Shown here one piece after another: positions 34,621 through 46,470 of a stretch of 64,000 bases of DNA; position 1 is the stretch's first letter, and each line of letters begins with the position of its first letter. The stretch is taken from positions 5,764,001-5,828,000 of the forward strand of contig CM073590.1 of the NCBI GenBank assembly GCA_037074705.1, in the 5' to 3' direction. The notes beneath the pieces are model-generated. The model ran no database searches, was not told the origin of the DNA, and saw only the letters and a list, made by a program, of their open reading frames with translations. Made by a program: the position numbers and the translations under genes. This DNA is from Zhengitettix transpicula (Eukaryota; Arthropoda; Insecta; Orthoptera; Tetrigidae).

Positions 34621-37500
34621 AAATTCGGATTTCCTCAATGGTTACTTTTTAGATCTTAACTTTTAATTACTCATATTCATAATTTTCTAAGGTATGTGCA
34701 TCTTCCAAAATCGATCGGGTAACACAAGATCTATTTCCAACCCATCACCTATTGGTTATTTCACTCCCATCTATTATTAACTTTCAGTGTAGTGGTATTG
34801 AAGACTATAGATTGAGGTTTTTGGTCACTGATGAACGAACTTTGTCATTAAATTTCTCACGTTTAATCTAGTCTTGGCGGCATTTGCGTCCAGCTAATCA
34901 CATTTGCTATTGTCAAACACACTTTCTGCAGTCGTTTTCTCACGAGCTGGCGGCTCATCTATACCTGATTTATGACGCCTAGTCTGAAACAATATAATAT
35001 TGTGTCTGACTTTTTATATATTAATTATTAATAACATTCGTAGATGAATTCACAAAAGTTACAGTACATGTGTATAAATATAAGATATTATTACATAAAT
35101 AGCGATAAATAATATTTTTAGCTGCATACGCATTTTAAAGTTTTACTTCGAAAATCATTGAAATTGTAAGCTCTTACACTCGAAAATAATTAATTATATT
35201 TCGTTGTGTTTTTAGTATTTATCGTATTCAATTAATTTTTTACAACGTACGTTTCCCCAAAATCCAACATATTTATTTATGCTTCGTAGAATCTTATATT
35301 TTTTGTATTACCTAAGGTCATTTTACGAATTAATTTAATGAATTTAGCATATGTATATAAAAGAGGTTAAATAACTGTTTCGCAAAACATTGATGAAAAT
35401 CCAAGTTCATCGCCAATTTTAATTATTGGACACACATGCTATCTGACCCTTTTATAATGCTATTCCATATCAACTCCCAGTGATTCAGAAGTGTATTTTT
35501 TTAATTGACAGGCCTCATTAGCCTCAATTCCGATGTTTGCTTCCCCATAAAATACGGCTTACTCCAAATTATCCCTTTCGCTTTAAAAATACAGAATTAA
35601 AAGTCGAATATTGATGAAGCGCAATAGTCGACCAGTGGGTACTTATTTGCATGGTCTGTACCATTGCACTAGCCATAATATAAATACTATTAAATCGAAG
35701 TAATTTAAATAATGACAATTTTTGTGCACGTAACGTAAGTATATGAATATGATGCTATAAAATTTTGACATTATTTATACCACGGAATAAAATATTTCAA
35801 TTATACGTATACATTAAATATTAATGGAATTTCTATTTTAAAATTCGTTAGACATTGTTCATCAATTAAATTCAAATAAAATATGTTTATAGTAATTTTT
35901 CATCCATTTAAATAAAATATGTAGTTGGTACCAGTGGTGTTTCCTCCCAAAAATATTTGGTGTAGATTTTATTTATTCGTAACATTCTCTGATATCTAAT
36001 CACCAATTTAAGGTTTGATGTCATAAGAATATAATTCATTACAAAATCATAATACCTTATGTCTGAATTTTCTCAAGGCATTCTTTACCTGAACGCATAA
36101 ATGTGTTTCAACATTTATTCGTTGAATTTTAGCTCAGACCGAGTATATAGTCTTTACGTAGTTATAATAACTTCTCATATAATTTCCAAAACCATGTAAG
36201 TCTAAAATAATGTTTGGTTAATCATCGCTTTGTAAGATTGATTAATGAGTCTCTGAATTTTATATACAATTACTTTAATTTATTATAGAATTACTTGAAT
36301 TTAGTAACACAAAAATTATTTGAATTACAAATTACTGTTGCAAAAATATTAAAAACATTCATCCACGTGTAAAAAATGTGTAAAATAAAAATATATCAGT
36401 ATTCAAAACGAAATAACCTGGCATGAAAATGACTCCTGAATGTCTTTATATAAGTGTAATAAGGGACAATCGCGGGATTTACTTACGTAAACTTCAGCTG
36501 GTGTCATCGGAAAATAGCGAGTGGGGTCCCTTTTTCTTACGTTTCCTATAGCAAATCCTCATTCAGAATATATTATCTTCGACTCTTTCCACACTCGATC
36601 ACCACTTTCACAATCGTCCAGTTAGTTTTAGCCTGCAGTCTCCTTGCGAACTGTCACATCTGAGCTGCCCATTTTCTACTACTTTGACCACCCCCTGCGT
36701 GGTCGAGAAAAAAACAAACTGTTCCTCACAAGAATACGTTTCCCGGCGTCGGGATTTCTTTACGAAAGCAATTATTGTTCCAGTGGTGCGAACTTTGTAT
36801 TTGATGTTATGGCCAATACGAAAATTTTATCGCCAAAAACTTACAAATGAGAAAAACGATCACAACACAATCGTTATACTAAGTAATCACATTATACGTG
36901 GTTAAGTCTTGCAACGTTGTTTGCGATTCTTAAGTGAGTTTAGCGTCACGTATAATTCTGTTACTTTCATCTTCTTATAATATAACAATATCTTTGTTTT
37001 GTAAGAATGAAACACTGCTTTGTTGTTCACATGCTTAGTTTGGTGTGTCTTCCATGAGTTCTTACAACAAAGTGGACTTAGTTTAAAGAATGCATTACAA
37101 AGTCGGTTTATGAAATATATTACCATTCCCCGTTCCCATTGAAGTTATATGAACTGTATTAAATTAATTGCTTAATATTTAAATGTCAGTTCCTGTAAAT
37201 AATCGTGCTGTACGGATTTTTGTCTTATTCGACCTATTTGTCAAGTAATTTGAAGCTGTTTGCAACCTATTGAAAAGCTATTGCACAGAGTATATTACCT
37301 ATCCGTCTTTAAATGACATATAATTTGTTTCTTTAAAAAATCGTAATCTTTAAACATACGGGATGTATAAAACTTCACTCCGAACAATGAATATGGAAAT
37401 GTATTCCTGGCAGAGCTGATCAGCCGACCAGATTTCCAGGTTTATTTTGATAAGTAGGTGATTGTCTTCTTTTGCTTCTTAATATAATTGTCACATATGG
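34621..37500. other. unannotated AT-rich region
   Basis: Long AT-rich stretch. Nothing resembling a gene, RNA or repeat shared with the rest of the window was found. The overlapping 68- and 73-codon frames at 36644-36905 have no domain. Confidence 0.45.
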
Positions 37501-37554
37501 CGATTGTTTTGGTCAAAGAGATATATAAACATAATAGAGAGGCTATATCAGCGT

Positions 37555-37757
37555 TACAGCGCTCTGGGTGGCAGAAACAAACAACATTGACCGCCATTTT
37601 TATACCGTCCGTTTCACCAAAAATTTTAGTTGTATTTAAGCTATTTTTGGTGAAACTTTTAAAGGTTTTGTGTTAAAATATATTATTTGTTAATATAAAT
37701 TATGACCAGCGGTTGTTCACCGTACAATTGTAATAATCGTACTTTAAGTAAGCATCA
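37555..37757 (+). pseudogene. start of a P/THAP9-like transposase: THAP zinc-finger N-terminus
   Basis: From the ATG at 37702 the frame reads MTSGCSPYNCNNRTLSKHQ. C-x4-C followed by NNR is the typical first half of a THAP (C2CH) DNA-binding finger, the domain found at the N-terminus of P-element and THAP9 transposases. The frame is then cut by MITE M1 copy d at 37763. After the MITE it resumes as HIFISN and soon stops. Upstream, at about 37587, CGCCATTTTTATACCGTC could be part of the element's end (see 42470). The call is from a short motif, so certainty is moderate; a host THAP gene is possible. Confidence 0.5.
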
Positions 37758-37762
37758 GCATA

Positions 37763-37953
37763 ATAATAATAAGAAATATAGCCGAATGCAGACAAAATAA
37801 GTGATAATATAAATACATCACAACGTTTTTGGGATCCTTGTCCCTTTTTTAGGTACTAAGAAGAGTCTAGAGCGGCACAACTACAATCGTGTGTTCACAA
37901 AACACTATTTTGTCTGTATTTGACTATCTTTCTTATTATTTTTCAACCGACGT
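37763..37953 (-). mobile_element. MITE family M1, complete copy d, with a candidate 9-bp target duplication
   Basis: Inverted ends: AATAATAAGAAATATAGCC on the left and AATAATAAGAAAGATAG on the complement of the right, followed by AATGCAGACAAAATA / AATACAGACAAAATA. The core is CAACGTTTTTGGGATCCTTG and AAGAGTCTAGAGCGGCACAA. ATCAGCATA occurs directly on both sides (37754-37762 and 37954-37962), consistent with a 9-bp duplication. It sits inside the THAP-like coding sequence. Confidence 0.8.
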
Positions 37954-38246
37954 ATCAGCATATTTTCATTTCTAACTTAACTTATTCGTAGGTTGTATTT
38001 ATCAAATTTATGTAATCTTCATGATCATCTATAATGAAAGTCAGATTTATTTTTATTAAAGTATTTCTCTGTACTGCAAGTAATATAGTCCCCTTTTTAT
38101 ATAGATTTCCTTTAAAAAAACAAGGAGCTAACAAAACGATAATAACAATAGATAAATATAATAAAAATAATAGATAAAACATTTGATTTCCTGAATTCAT
38201 TAAATGTTATAAACAAGGGTACGAAAACTCCGGGGTTTATAGGTAA

Positions 38247-41200
38247 CTAGCTGGGTGCCCGGCGTTGCCCGAGATGTCATTTATCTATTACCATAGATAT
38301 GATTCCAATTTTGGTTGCTTTTGCGCTATTTTTATGTAAAGCTCCTCAAACCCTATCCCTAAATGTGCTCACCTCCCATGCCGAAGGGGGATGAAGTCAT
38401 TTACTAAATATATCGGCCATTTAACATGTTAGAAGACGACCACCCCCACAAATGTGCTATAATGAAAAATAATGTATTACACGCATAAATCGGCCGATTG
38501 CATTGTCAGAAAATTTCTTCCCCCGCCCACCACCTCCAAAACACCGTCGCGTTACCCAGGTTGTCACAATTAGATTCAGCGACATTCATAGTCTCTGAAT
38601 TGATTATAATCTCGGTTGTTTTTGCGGTTTTTTATTTAACGTACCTCCACCCCACCCCTAAAATTGCTCCCCTCACAGGGGTTAAATTATACACAAACAA
38701 CATCGGTATAAATACTATCAAAGTACTTAACCCCAGGAAATAATTATCGAAAATATCGACCGTTTAACATGTTTGAAAATTTCAACCCCCGACCACTCCC
38801 GCTTCGGGGAGTTAAACGGTCAAGTTTAATGTCATAATTAAACTTAGTGACAATGCCGAGAGTTTCTTCTTTCGTTTTATGTAATGCCACACAGAGAACA
38901 TGTAGGGAAATTTTATTAATCTAATTCATCCCGAAATATATTTAATCGACGCATAAAACGACTGGTCAACTCATCCCAACCCAGCCGATACCCGCGCGTT
39001 GCCCAGATTGTCATAAATAAATTCAGCGACATCCATTACCTTCGATTTGAATCGAATCTCGGTTGTTTTCCCGTTATTTTCTTGTAAGTCCCCTCCACCC
39101 CCACCCCTATCATGCCTAAAAACAACATCGGTAGAAATACTATCAACGTCAATGGTCCCGGCATTTATTTATTCCACGCTAATATCGATGATTTAACATG
39201 TTTGAAAAATTCCACCCAGTCCACTCCCGCCTTAGGGGATTAAATGGGTAATTGAATATCATATCAGATAACATCGGTTGAAACACTGTCTCTTTGATTC
39301 CTAAAAATATTTATCTGCCTAAATATCCACTGTTTTAGCATGTTTGAAGTTTCCACCCACTCCCCTAAGTGTGCTTCCCTGTCATACCGAAAGGGGTTAT
39401 ATTTTACAAACTACATCGGTAAACATATTATCAATGTCATTGAATTCCCCATTTAATTATTTAACGCAAATATCGATCGTTTCTCTACTGACAAGCCCGA
39501 AAAGGGTTGAAGTTATAATCTGTGAAGATGTAGAGAAATCTCATTGATCCCGAAAACTATTTAGTTGCAAAAATCGGTTGATTAACATGTTTGACAATTT
39601 CCACCCCCGACCACGCCCGTCCCTGGGAGTTTAAATGCTAGTTTATAGCATAATTAAACTCAGCGATATCCATAACTTTGCTTTTGACTCCAGTCTCGTT
39701 TGTATTCGAGCTAATTTTTTGTAATATTCCTCCACCCCCACCCCTAGAGTTCTCCTTTCCCATGCCGTAAAATGTTGAAATTTTATTCACATACATTGGT
39801 ACAAACACTATTAATCACTTTTACCCGGAAAATATTTATCCGACTCAAATATCGGCTGTGTTAGCATGTATAAAGATTTCAACCCCCAACCACCCCCGCT
39901 TGGGAGACTTAAACGGCAACTTGAATATAATAATTAAACTCACGAACAACCATAACCCTGGATTTGAGTCCAATCTCGATTGTGTTTGCGTTATTATTAA
40001 ATAAATCTAGTCCACCCCCACCCTTAAGAGTGCTCAACTCCAAATCTCGAAAGAGGTTATGTTAAACATATGGAACATCTAGAGTAATATAATAAATATC
40101 AGTGAACCAGAAATATTCGACGCAAATATGGACTGCTTAACATGTTTGAAAATTTCAACCCCCGTCCATCCCCGCTTGGGGAAGTTAAACTGTAACTTAA
40201 ATGTCATAATTAAACACAGTAATATATATAACCCCGGATTCGACTTGAAACTCGAATGTGTTAGCGTAATTTCATGTAATACCACTCCACCCCCAAACCT
40301 TAAAAGAAGTTGAAATTATACACAGTTGAAGTTAAATTTTATAAATGCTATTGATCAAGAATTATATTGATTCAACGCAAAAATCGGCCGGTTTGAATAT
40401 TTGAAAAAATTTTTCCCCGCCCACCCCCGCTCATCACAACCAATTCCCACTCACCCCGGTGAGTTTCTCAGTTTGTTATAAATAGTCTCAGCGACATCCA
40501 TATCCCCCAATTTGACACGAATCTAGGTTGATTTGGCGTTAATTATATGAAACGTCCCTCAACCCCCCATATAAGGGTGCTTCCTTCGCATGCCGAAATG
40601 GGATGAAATTATAAACAAACAACATCAGTAGAAATACAACCAATATAATTAACCTAGAAAAATAAAATATCTGCCGTGTTTGCATGTTCCAAAATTTCTG
40701 CCCCGCTACCCTTGCATCTGAGGGGTAAATACCAAGTTGAATGTCATAACTAAACTCAGTGACATCCATAACCTTCGATTTGACTCCAATCTCGGTTGTA
40801 TTTGCGTTATTTTTCAGTAAAGCAACTCCACAACAAACCCTAAGGGTGCCCTTTTCCCAGGGCGTAGGAGATGAAAATTATATTCAGATAACATTTGCAG
40901 AAACACTATCAATATCTTTGACCTCTAAAAATATTTATCCAAATCTAATACCGGCTGTTTTAGCATGTTAAAGTATTTCCACCACCGTCCACTTCCGCTT
41001 CTGGGGGTGGTAGATGCGTCACACCGCCACAGTGATTGTTTCCTGGCCGCAAAGAACACGTGTCCGAAATTTGGTGAAATTTTCTCCACCGGTGTAGATT
41101 TGTATTCTCCACCCCAAACCCTAAGGGTGCTCTTTTCTCAGGGTGTAGGGGATGAAAATTATATTCAGAAAACATCGGTATAAACGCTATCAATATATTG

Positions 41201-41477
41201 GACCCCTAAAAATTATTATCCGACTATAATATCGGCTGTTTTAACATGTTTAAGTATTTACTCCCCCTTCCACCCCCTCTTCTGGGGATGGTAGACGCGT
41301 CTCACCCAGACAGCGTTCGTTTCCTGGTCGCAAAGAACACGCGTACGAAATTTGGTGAAATTTGCTCCACCGGTGTAGATTTGTATAACGAACATACAAA
41401 CATACATACAATCATAGAAATATACAAACATACAAACATACATACATACATACATACACTCATTTTTATTTACAAGA
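38247..41477 (-). mobile_element. Helitron-like tandem-repeat element, near full-length copy (3.23 kb)
   Basis: On the minus strand it starts A^TCTTGTAAATAAAAATGAG at 41477, followed by a TGTATGTATG run and the leader (ACAAATCTACACCGGTGGAG, CCAGGAAACGAACGCTG). It continues with ten or more ~275 bp units and ends GGGCAACGCCGGGCACCCAG plus CTAG at 38247, with T outside. The last unit (TTTAGGGATAGGGTTTGAGG, AGCGCAAAAGCAACC) and the one before it match 4320-4570 block by block. The two large copies are thus products of one ancestral 3 kb element, not independent satellite growth. It lies between the two parts of a P-like transposon. No Helitron protein is encoded. Confidence 0.78.
41390..41461. 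repeat. (CATA)n-rich microsatellite at the Helitron 5' end
   Basis: CATACAAACATA/CATACATACATA units correspond on the minus strand to the TGTATGTATG stretch that follows the 5'-TC of this Helitron family at 1630-1700. It is part of the element. The ORF reading CMYVCMYVC across it is an artefact. Confidence 0.85.
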
Positions 41478-41489
41478 TAAAGTGACAAT

Positions 41490-42345
41490 TTTCAACAAAA
41501 TTGAAAGATCTGGACGTATTTTATGAATTTAAAGCTGTACGACGGGAATTTTGTATATTTTTCAGGGTGTGTGGGTTCGTTTGAGATCCTCTTAGTTTGA
41601 GGCAACTGTCAGACATGTATATGTGGTTCGATTCTCCAGTTCTCAAATTTATATTAACTAGGAGAATGAGCCAGGACCGTTTGGAACTGTTATTTTCTTG
41701 CATACGAAGAAGTGGGGGAAATCTAAATAATCCTAATGCGTTACCGTTCAGAGCAGCGTACAGGTAGTCTTTGATTATAGATATAGAACCATCCAAAAGT
41801 GCCAATAGTACTAGAGGAATTTTGGAGACACTTGTACCCATTGAAAATAATCATTTAAAATCTTGTTCGGATCACTATTTTGATCATGATTATATCCCTG
41901 AATATGAAAGATTAACATTATATTCAGAAAAAGTGGTAGAATACATTTCAGGGTGGTGTTAAAAAACTGAAGTGCTTAGGTTGTTTGGATGTTTTCCTTG
42001 CTCCTCGTTCTGAAGGAAAAACATGATTTATTAAAATAAAAGACTTTAAAGACACGTGAAATTATTCAAATTATCTGATAACGTCTTGAGGATTAATGAA
42101 ACACATACAGGAAAGAAGAATTTCCTATAAAAATTGAATGTGGTGGTATTCCAGATGTTAGGACACATACAAATTTTATTTTGTGAATTCGACCATTTGA
42201 TAGATTCGACCAAAATTTGGTGAGGAATCTCACTACTCAATTTTAATAAAGAAGTTATTAAACCATTACTTAGTTCATCATTTGTGTAAAAAAAAAGGAA
42301 ATGATGAAAGAGGACATAATAGTTCTAATATTATTTAAAGTTCAA
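41490..42345 (+). pseudogene. P/THAP9-like transposase, C-terminal half (relic)
   Basis: In plus-strand frames: GFV*DPLSLRQL, then MSQDRLELLFSCIRRSGG, NLNNPNALPFRAAYR followed by a stop, then a second frame with LYSEKVVEYISGWC and later LSDNVLRINETHTGKKNF. SQD-LE-LFS-IR--GG-NNNP---F--AY is the hallmark block of P-element and THAP9 transposases (the end of the RNase H-like/insertion region and the C-terminal domain). Stops at about 41557, 41768 and 41960 make it inactive. It has the same orientation as the THAP-like start at 37702. The intervening 3.5 kb consists of a MITE and a Helitron, so both halves may once have been one gene. Confidence 0.7.
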
Positions 42346-42600
42346 TAAATTTTTTAATGGCTTAAATGTGTTATATTTACTTAAGTATTAAAATATATTG
42401 TCTGTACGTAGAGATTTAGTTTTAGGTTGTTTGTGCGGCATAGTTAAAGGCTGGCAGCCGATGGAGAACGCCCACCAGACGGTATAAAACATGGCGACTG
42501 AGTTTTCAATTTGCTTCAAATATGGCGGCGTCTTGTCCAGTCTATGTTGTTTATATATGTCATTGGTTTTTGTCGTTCTTCACTTTGTAGCGGCCGGGAA
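42346..42600. other. candidate right end of the P-like element
   Basis: GACGGTATAAAACATGGCG at 42474-42492 is close to the reverse complement of CGCCATTTTTATACCGTC at about 37587-37604. AACATAGACTGGACAAGACG on the complement of 42530 resembles AACAACATTGACC at 37576. The matches are short and imperfect, so the element boundary is only approximate. Confidence 0.3.
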
Positions 42601-43350
42601 CAGAATTTCAGCTCCAGAAATTATGTGCATGCACGAAAAACTGGGCAGTGTTAAGTGCGACGATGTTTAGCCAGACGTGCGACTATAATGTCTTTTCCCG
42701 TACGTTACCTATCGACTGTCATATACTAGTGAAGAAACCTCCTCGCGACTAATTTCTGTTGTGGTTGTGTGTGTTGGTTCGTTCCATCAAGTTGGAAGAA
42801 TCATTCAGTAAGAATAAATTGGGTGATTTGTTTTTGTTTTATTAACTTGTGTTTCACCTAAATAAACATCTTCCATTGTAAAAACTTCGCGTTATGATGG
42901 CATGTGTTATTATATCGTGGAACTTGTTAATTAGGTATGTGCTATAATTGAATCATAACAAATCAGAAGTCAACTGCGCCTGTTAGAGTCATTTAGTTTC
43001 AAGTAGAACATACACTCGAATTTCATACGATACAGAAGTTGACGCAAAAAGATCTAAAGAAGTCACATAAAGGGAAAATCCTGTTTGAATGAGAAGAGAC
43101 CGATACACTGCCCTTCACTTCGTTCCCCGCAATATTATGAATGTAAGGAGCTTAAAAATTTAATCTACAAAGGTCTTTTTGAATGTATTGCATTAGCACA
43201 CGGAGTTGACGAGGAACCGAATGTAGTCACGATAAAAGAAAAACTCAGTGGATTTATTTTCACGTTCTCAGGTATTTCATTTGTGCAAAGAGGTTTTGAT
43301 GTAATGGTCCTTTATACTGGTATGTTTATTGGAGAGATGCTGTTCCTTCT
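42601..43350. other. unannotated region, mixed composition
   Basis: The 89-codon frame at 43085-43354 (YKGLFECIALAHGVDEEPNV) is not low-complexity, but I recognise no domain and no splice context. 42600-42870 is relatively GC-rich and could be untranslated exon or transposon. Confidence 0.3.
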
Positions 43351-43359
43351 TTGAGCTGT

Positions 43360-43881
43360 ATGCACACAGTGACACCGAGAGTGTGTTATATTGCCGCCCC
43401 GAGCCACGGCAGGCTTAGCGCATTGCAGTACTCCACTGTTAACAATGGAAAAGGATGGAAGGAGGAAGGGGCACACTCGCTTCCAGAAGTCTACTATCGC
43501 CACGGCACAATTAATTCATATGTTAATGTCACCGGCTGGAGGATTACGCGTCAAACTCCTCCGACTCACAATGGCTTTAGTGTCCATTGTAAGCAGTTTC
43601 GACTTGGGAGCAGAGGGGGGCTCTCTTGTGCTGTGACGGAGACAAACCTGCCCCCGATCCGCACAATCTGGCAGCTTCAAGGGAGTCGTGCACACGCGGG
43701 GATTCGGGGTTCTGCGATATTTAACGTTTACGCTTTCGTTAATTTAAACTTGAAACGTCTTTCTACGCGAGATCCGTGGAATGATGCTCCTTATGCAGCG
43801 GCATTAAGCTGTGAAACAAATAATACCACACGAATAATTAAATTTATGGGAATTAAATGTAATTATTTTTCATTAATTTGA
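43360..43881 (+). other. GC-rich block with a 173-codon ORF, unknown
   Basis: 43370-43740 is distinctly GC-rich. From the ATG at 43360 the frame reads MHTVTPRVCYIAAPSHG, then GWRITRQTPPTHNGFSV, LGSRGGLSCAVTETNLPP and IRTIWQLQGSRAHAGIRG. A second plus-strand frame (43391-43636) is also open. No domain is recognised. A block like this in AT-rich surroundings could be an inserted repeat or a first exon/CpG island. I would not annotate a protein without transcript support. Confidence 0.3.
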
Positions 43882-44416
43882 AAAATGAACATGCTTTGAA
43901 GATAGCGTCAGTTTTCAAGACTTTATTTCAAAAATTAATTTCGTTTTATGCTTTAATAAATGATAACTCATCAATTAAATTATTGGATCGGTTGTTAAAT
44001 ATTTACATCGCTCTCCTTAATCTGAAAATTATGAGTTTTAGCCATTATGGAAAAATATAACTGTGTTGTCGTAATACTCGTGCTTCACAACAGTGATTCA
44101 TTCAGGAAAGAAAAGTAAACAATGTACCTAATTAAAACATTATAAGTCATGGGAATAGAAGTACAGTTGAACTTAGATAATTCAGCGGAGGGGGCGGCGG
44201 AGTAAAAATTTTAAATATCCAATATTCTAATTGTGAAAGATAATAGAAAATTATATTTTCTCAATATTCATTTGTAATTAAGGCCATACAATACTGTATT
44301 TATTTGTATTTATGATTAATTAAGAAGAGCGAATGGGAAAGTTGTCACATAATTCTATTTTATTGGCATATTTGTGATTGATGTATTAATATATAAAAAA
44401 GATTTTTAATCCTAAG
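43882..44416. other. unannotated AT-rich region
   Basis: No feature seen. Confidence 0.4.
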
Positions 44417-44506
44417 AAAGATAGCCAAATACAGACAAAAGAAGTGATTACATAAATACCACACAACGATTCTGGAATCCTTGTCCCTTTCTTCAGGTGC
44501 TATGAA
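44417..44506 (-). mobile_element. MITE family M1, half copy e
   Basis: Terminal arm AAAGATAGCCAAATACAGAC and AAAAGAAGTGATTACATAAA lead into CACAACGATTCTGGAATCC and TTGTCCCTTTCTTCAGGTGC. The copy ends there, so one arm is missing, as in copy a. Confidence 0.7.
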
Positions 44507-46030
44507 ATAAAGATTTTTATTTCAAAATCTGAATTTGTTATTGTAATAGTACAGTGAAAATATTTATCCACTAAAATTGTTTGTAAACAGTCAAATTGAA
44601 ATTTTTGTTCCTGGTTTATATTATTTACGCTGTATTTCTACCTGGTCCGTTTATATTTCGAATCCTTTTACAAATGAAATTCAGTTTTCCTACTCTCGTG
44701 GGTTTATAAAATGTGAAAATCTTAAGATCTGAATGCATTACAAATTATTTGCACCCTAGGTTGTTTATTTTCCTGGACTCTACTATTACGTTTATTATAT
44801 GCCCAAATATTTTGCCTTCCATCCACCTATCGTTTTCTTTATATTTTTGGAGAAGAATTCTTGCTACGCTTCCAAGTCTACTCTTAACAGTATAAAATTG
44901 TTTATGACCGATGTAATTATCTATACATGCACTATATTTATGAATACTGGGGGATATGTGCGTATGTAAGGTATAAGTTTGCACGCGCGTGTGTATAACC
45001 GTGTGGAAGTCCAGACGTGACAGTTGTACGCAGGAAGAAGGGCTAGAAGTGACACAAATATATAATTCATTGTGAGGTTGCCTGGAGTTTAAAGTCCGCC
45101 TTTCCTGCGAAAGAGAATAATTTGTAAAACCATAAAGTCGTTCCCGAGATGGGACAAGTTGTCGACGCTTGTTCAGCGAAGACATGCTACATGGTAATTT
45201 ATAACTGAAAACGTTTGTTCTCGCGTCGTATAAGAGTATCAAAATGCAGAGTTTGACTATAGAATGAACAGAAAAATAAGCTAAAATATAATTTCGCTAT
45301 GAAACTTTTAAATATCTAAATGAGCTCCTCAAGAAACCATTAATATCCAAATTCAAATTATTATTTCAGAAACCTATTTTTAAAATATTAGAAATTCTTT
45401 ACTTTATTCAACTGATCATTTAGCATTTCTTGTACGCAAATTGTATTAAATTCTTTTTAGTACTATTTAAAAAATTTATGTTATATTTTTAACACTGCAA
45501 ATGCTGAATATTTTTTAATTTAAATAATATTATTTTTTTATAATATTTTCCGTTTATTAAGGACAGTTTCATTGTTTCATTTATTATTTGATTTCATCTG
45601 GACTATTTTAAGTTATACAGATACTGTTTTTTATTTTATACGTACATTTACAGAAGTCCGAATTGATGACAAATATTTTATCATCGGTATTTTCCACAAA
45701 TATTACGTCTCAGTTCGTCCACTGGTTTCAGTGAAGTGGTTTTACAACCAATACGATGACGAAAGTAACATAATTTTCCATGTTTATTGGCTACTTATTT
45801 TTATTTTTATCCCAAACATATTTGACCGTCAGCAAAATTAATTTTTTTACGAAACTGTAGGGTTTGCTGATATCCAGGATAAAGGAACGTCAATTTTATG
45901 ACGAGCATGGACATTTTTAATGAAAGTATGTTTCAATTAAAGCTTATTAACCAACAACTAAACAGATATTATTAAGTTCTGACATGCATCAAATTATATA
46001 TATATATAGCATTAATTAAATGAAATATTA
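44507..46030. other. unannotated AT-rich region
   Basis: A 165-codon minus-strand frame (44745-45242) is open but shows no recognisable domain; it is noted but not called. The rest is AT-rich without features. Confidence 0.35.
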
Positions 46031-46034
46031 AACA

Positions 46035-46470
46035 AAAGGATAGGCGTTAATTAAATGAATGATTAAACAAGAATTTACAATAAAATATAATTTATTATCA
46101 AATTGTGGCTTCAAGAATCAAAACAATTACAATTAAAATTTTAATATCTCAGGGTCTTTACTGGGTTTGATGATTAGGACACGATAAAAGTAGAATTTGA
46201 CTAATTAAAAATTCAAAATATGATTTGCTTAAAATTAAAACAATAAGTCGATCAATGAAAGAAACTAGAAGAAAGCAAACGAACGAACGAAATCTGACTC
46301 TATCCTTTCATTAGCGTTTACAATATTATCATAGTTTTGGTTTTTATTACTTACATACTGTTCGTCTGGTACCAGCATTCTCTGTAGCTTCACAAGTACA
46401 CTATTGCAAAATTTTACACTGATTCTAAATGTCGACTCACAGATTCTACACTACTTGAATCGAAATGGAA
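46035..46470 (+). repeat. unclassified repeat R3, copy 2
   Basis: Blocks GGCGTTAATTAAATGAA, TTAAACAAGAATTTAC, TATCTCAGGGTCTTTACTGG, GAAATCTGACTCTATCC, GTCTGGTACCAGC and CACAGATTCTACACTACTTG match 59350-59800 on the plus strand and 14400-14795 on the minus strand. Downstream to about 47560 there is short internal repetition (CGTATCACAGACTGTG, CGTATCGCAGACTGT), which may belong to the same element. Confidence 0.6.

Noticed and set aside
41521..41841. 106-codon minus-strand frame
   Set aside because: Shadow of the P-like transposase relic, whose conserved blocks read on the plus strand.
44745..45242. 165-codon minus-strand frame
   Set aside because: Long, but biased in composition, without any recognisable domain or splice context. 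Not supported as a gene.
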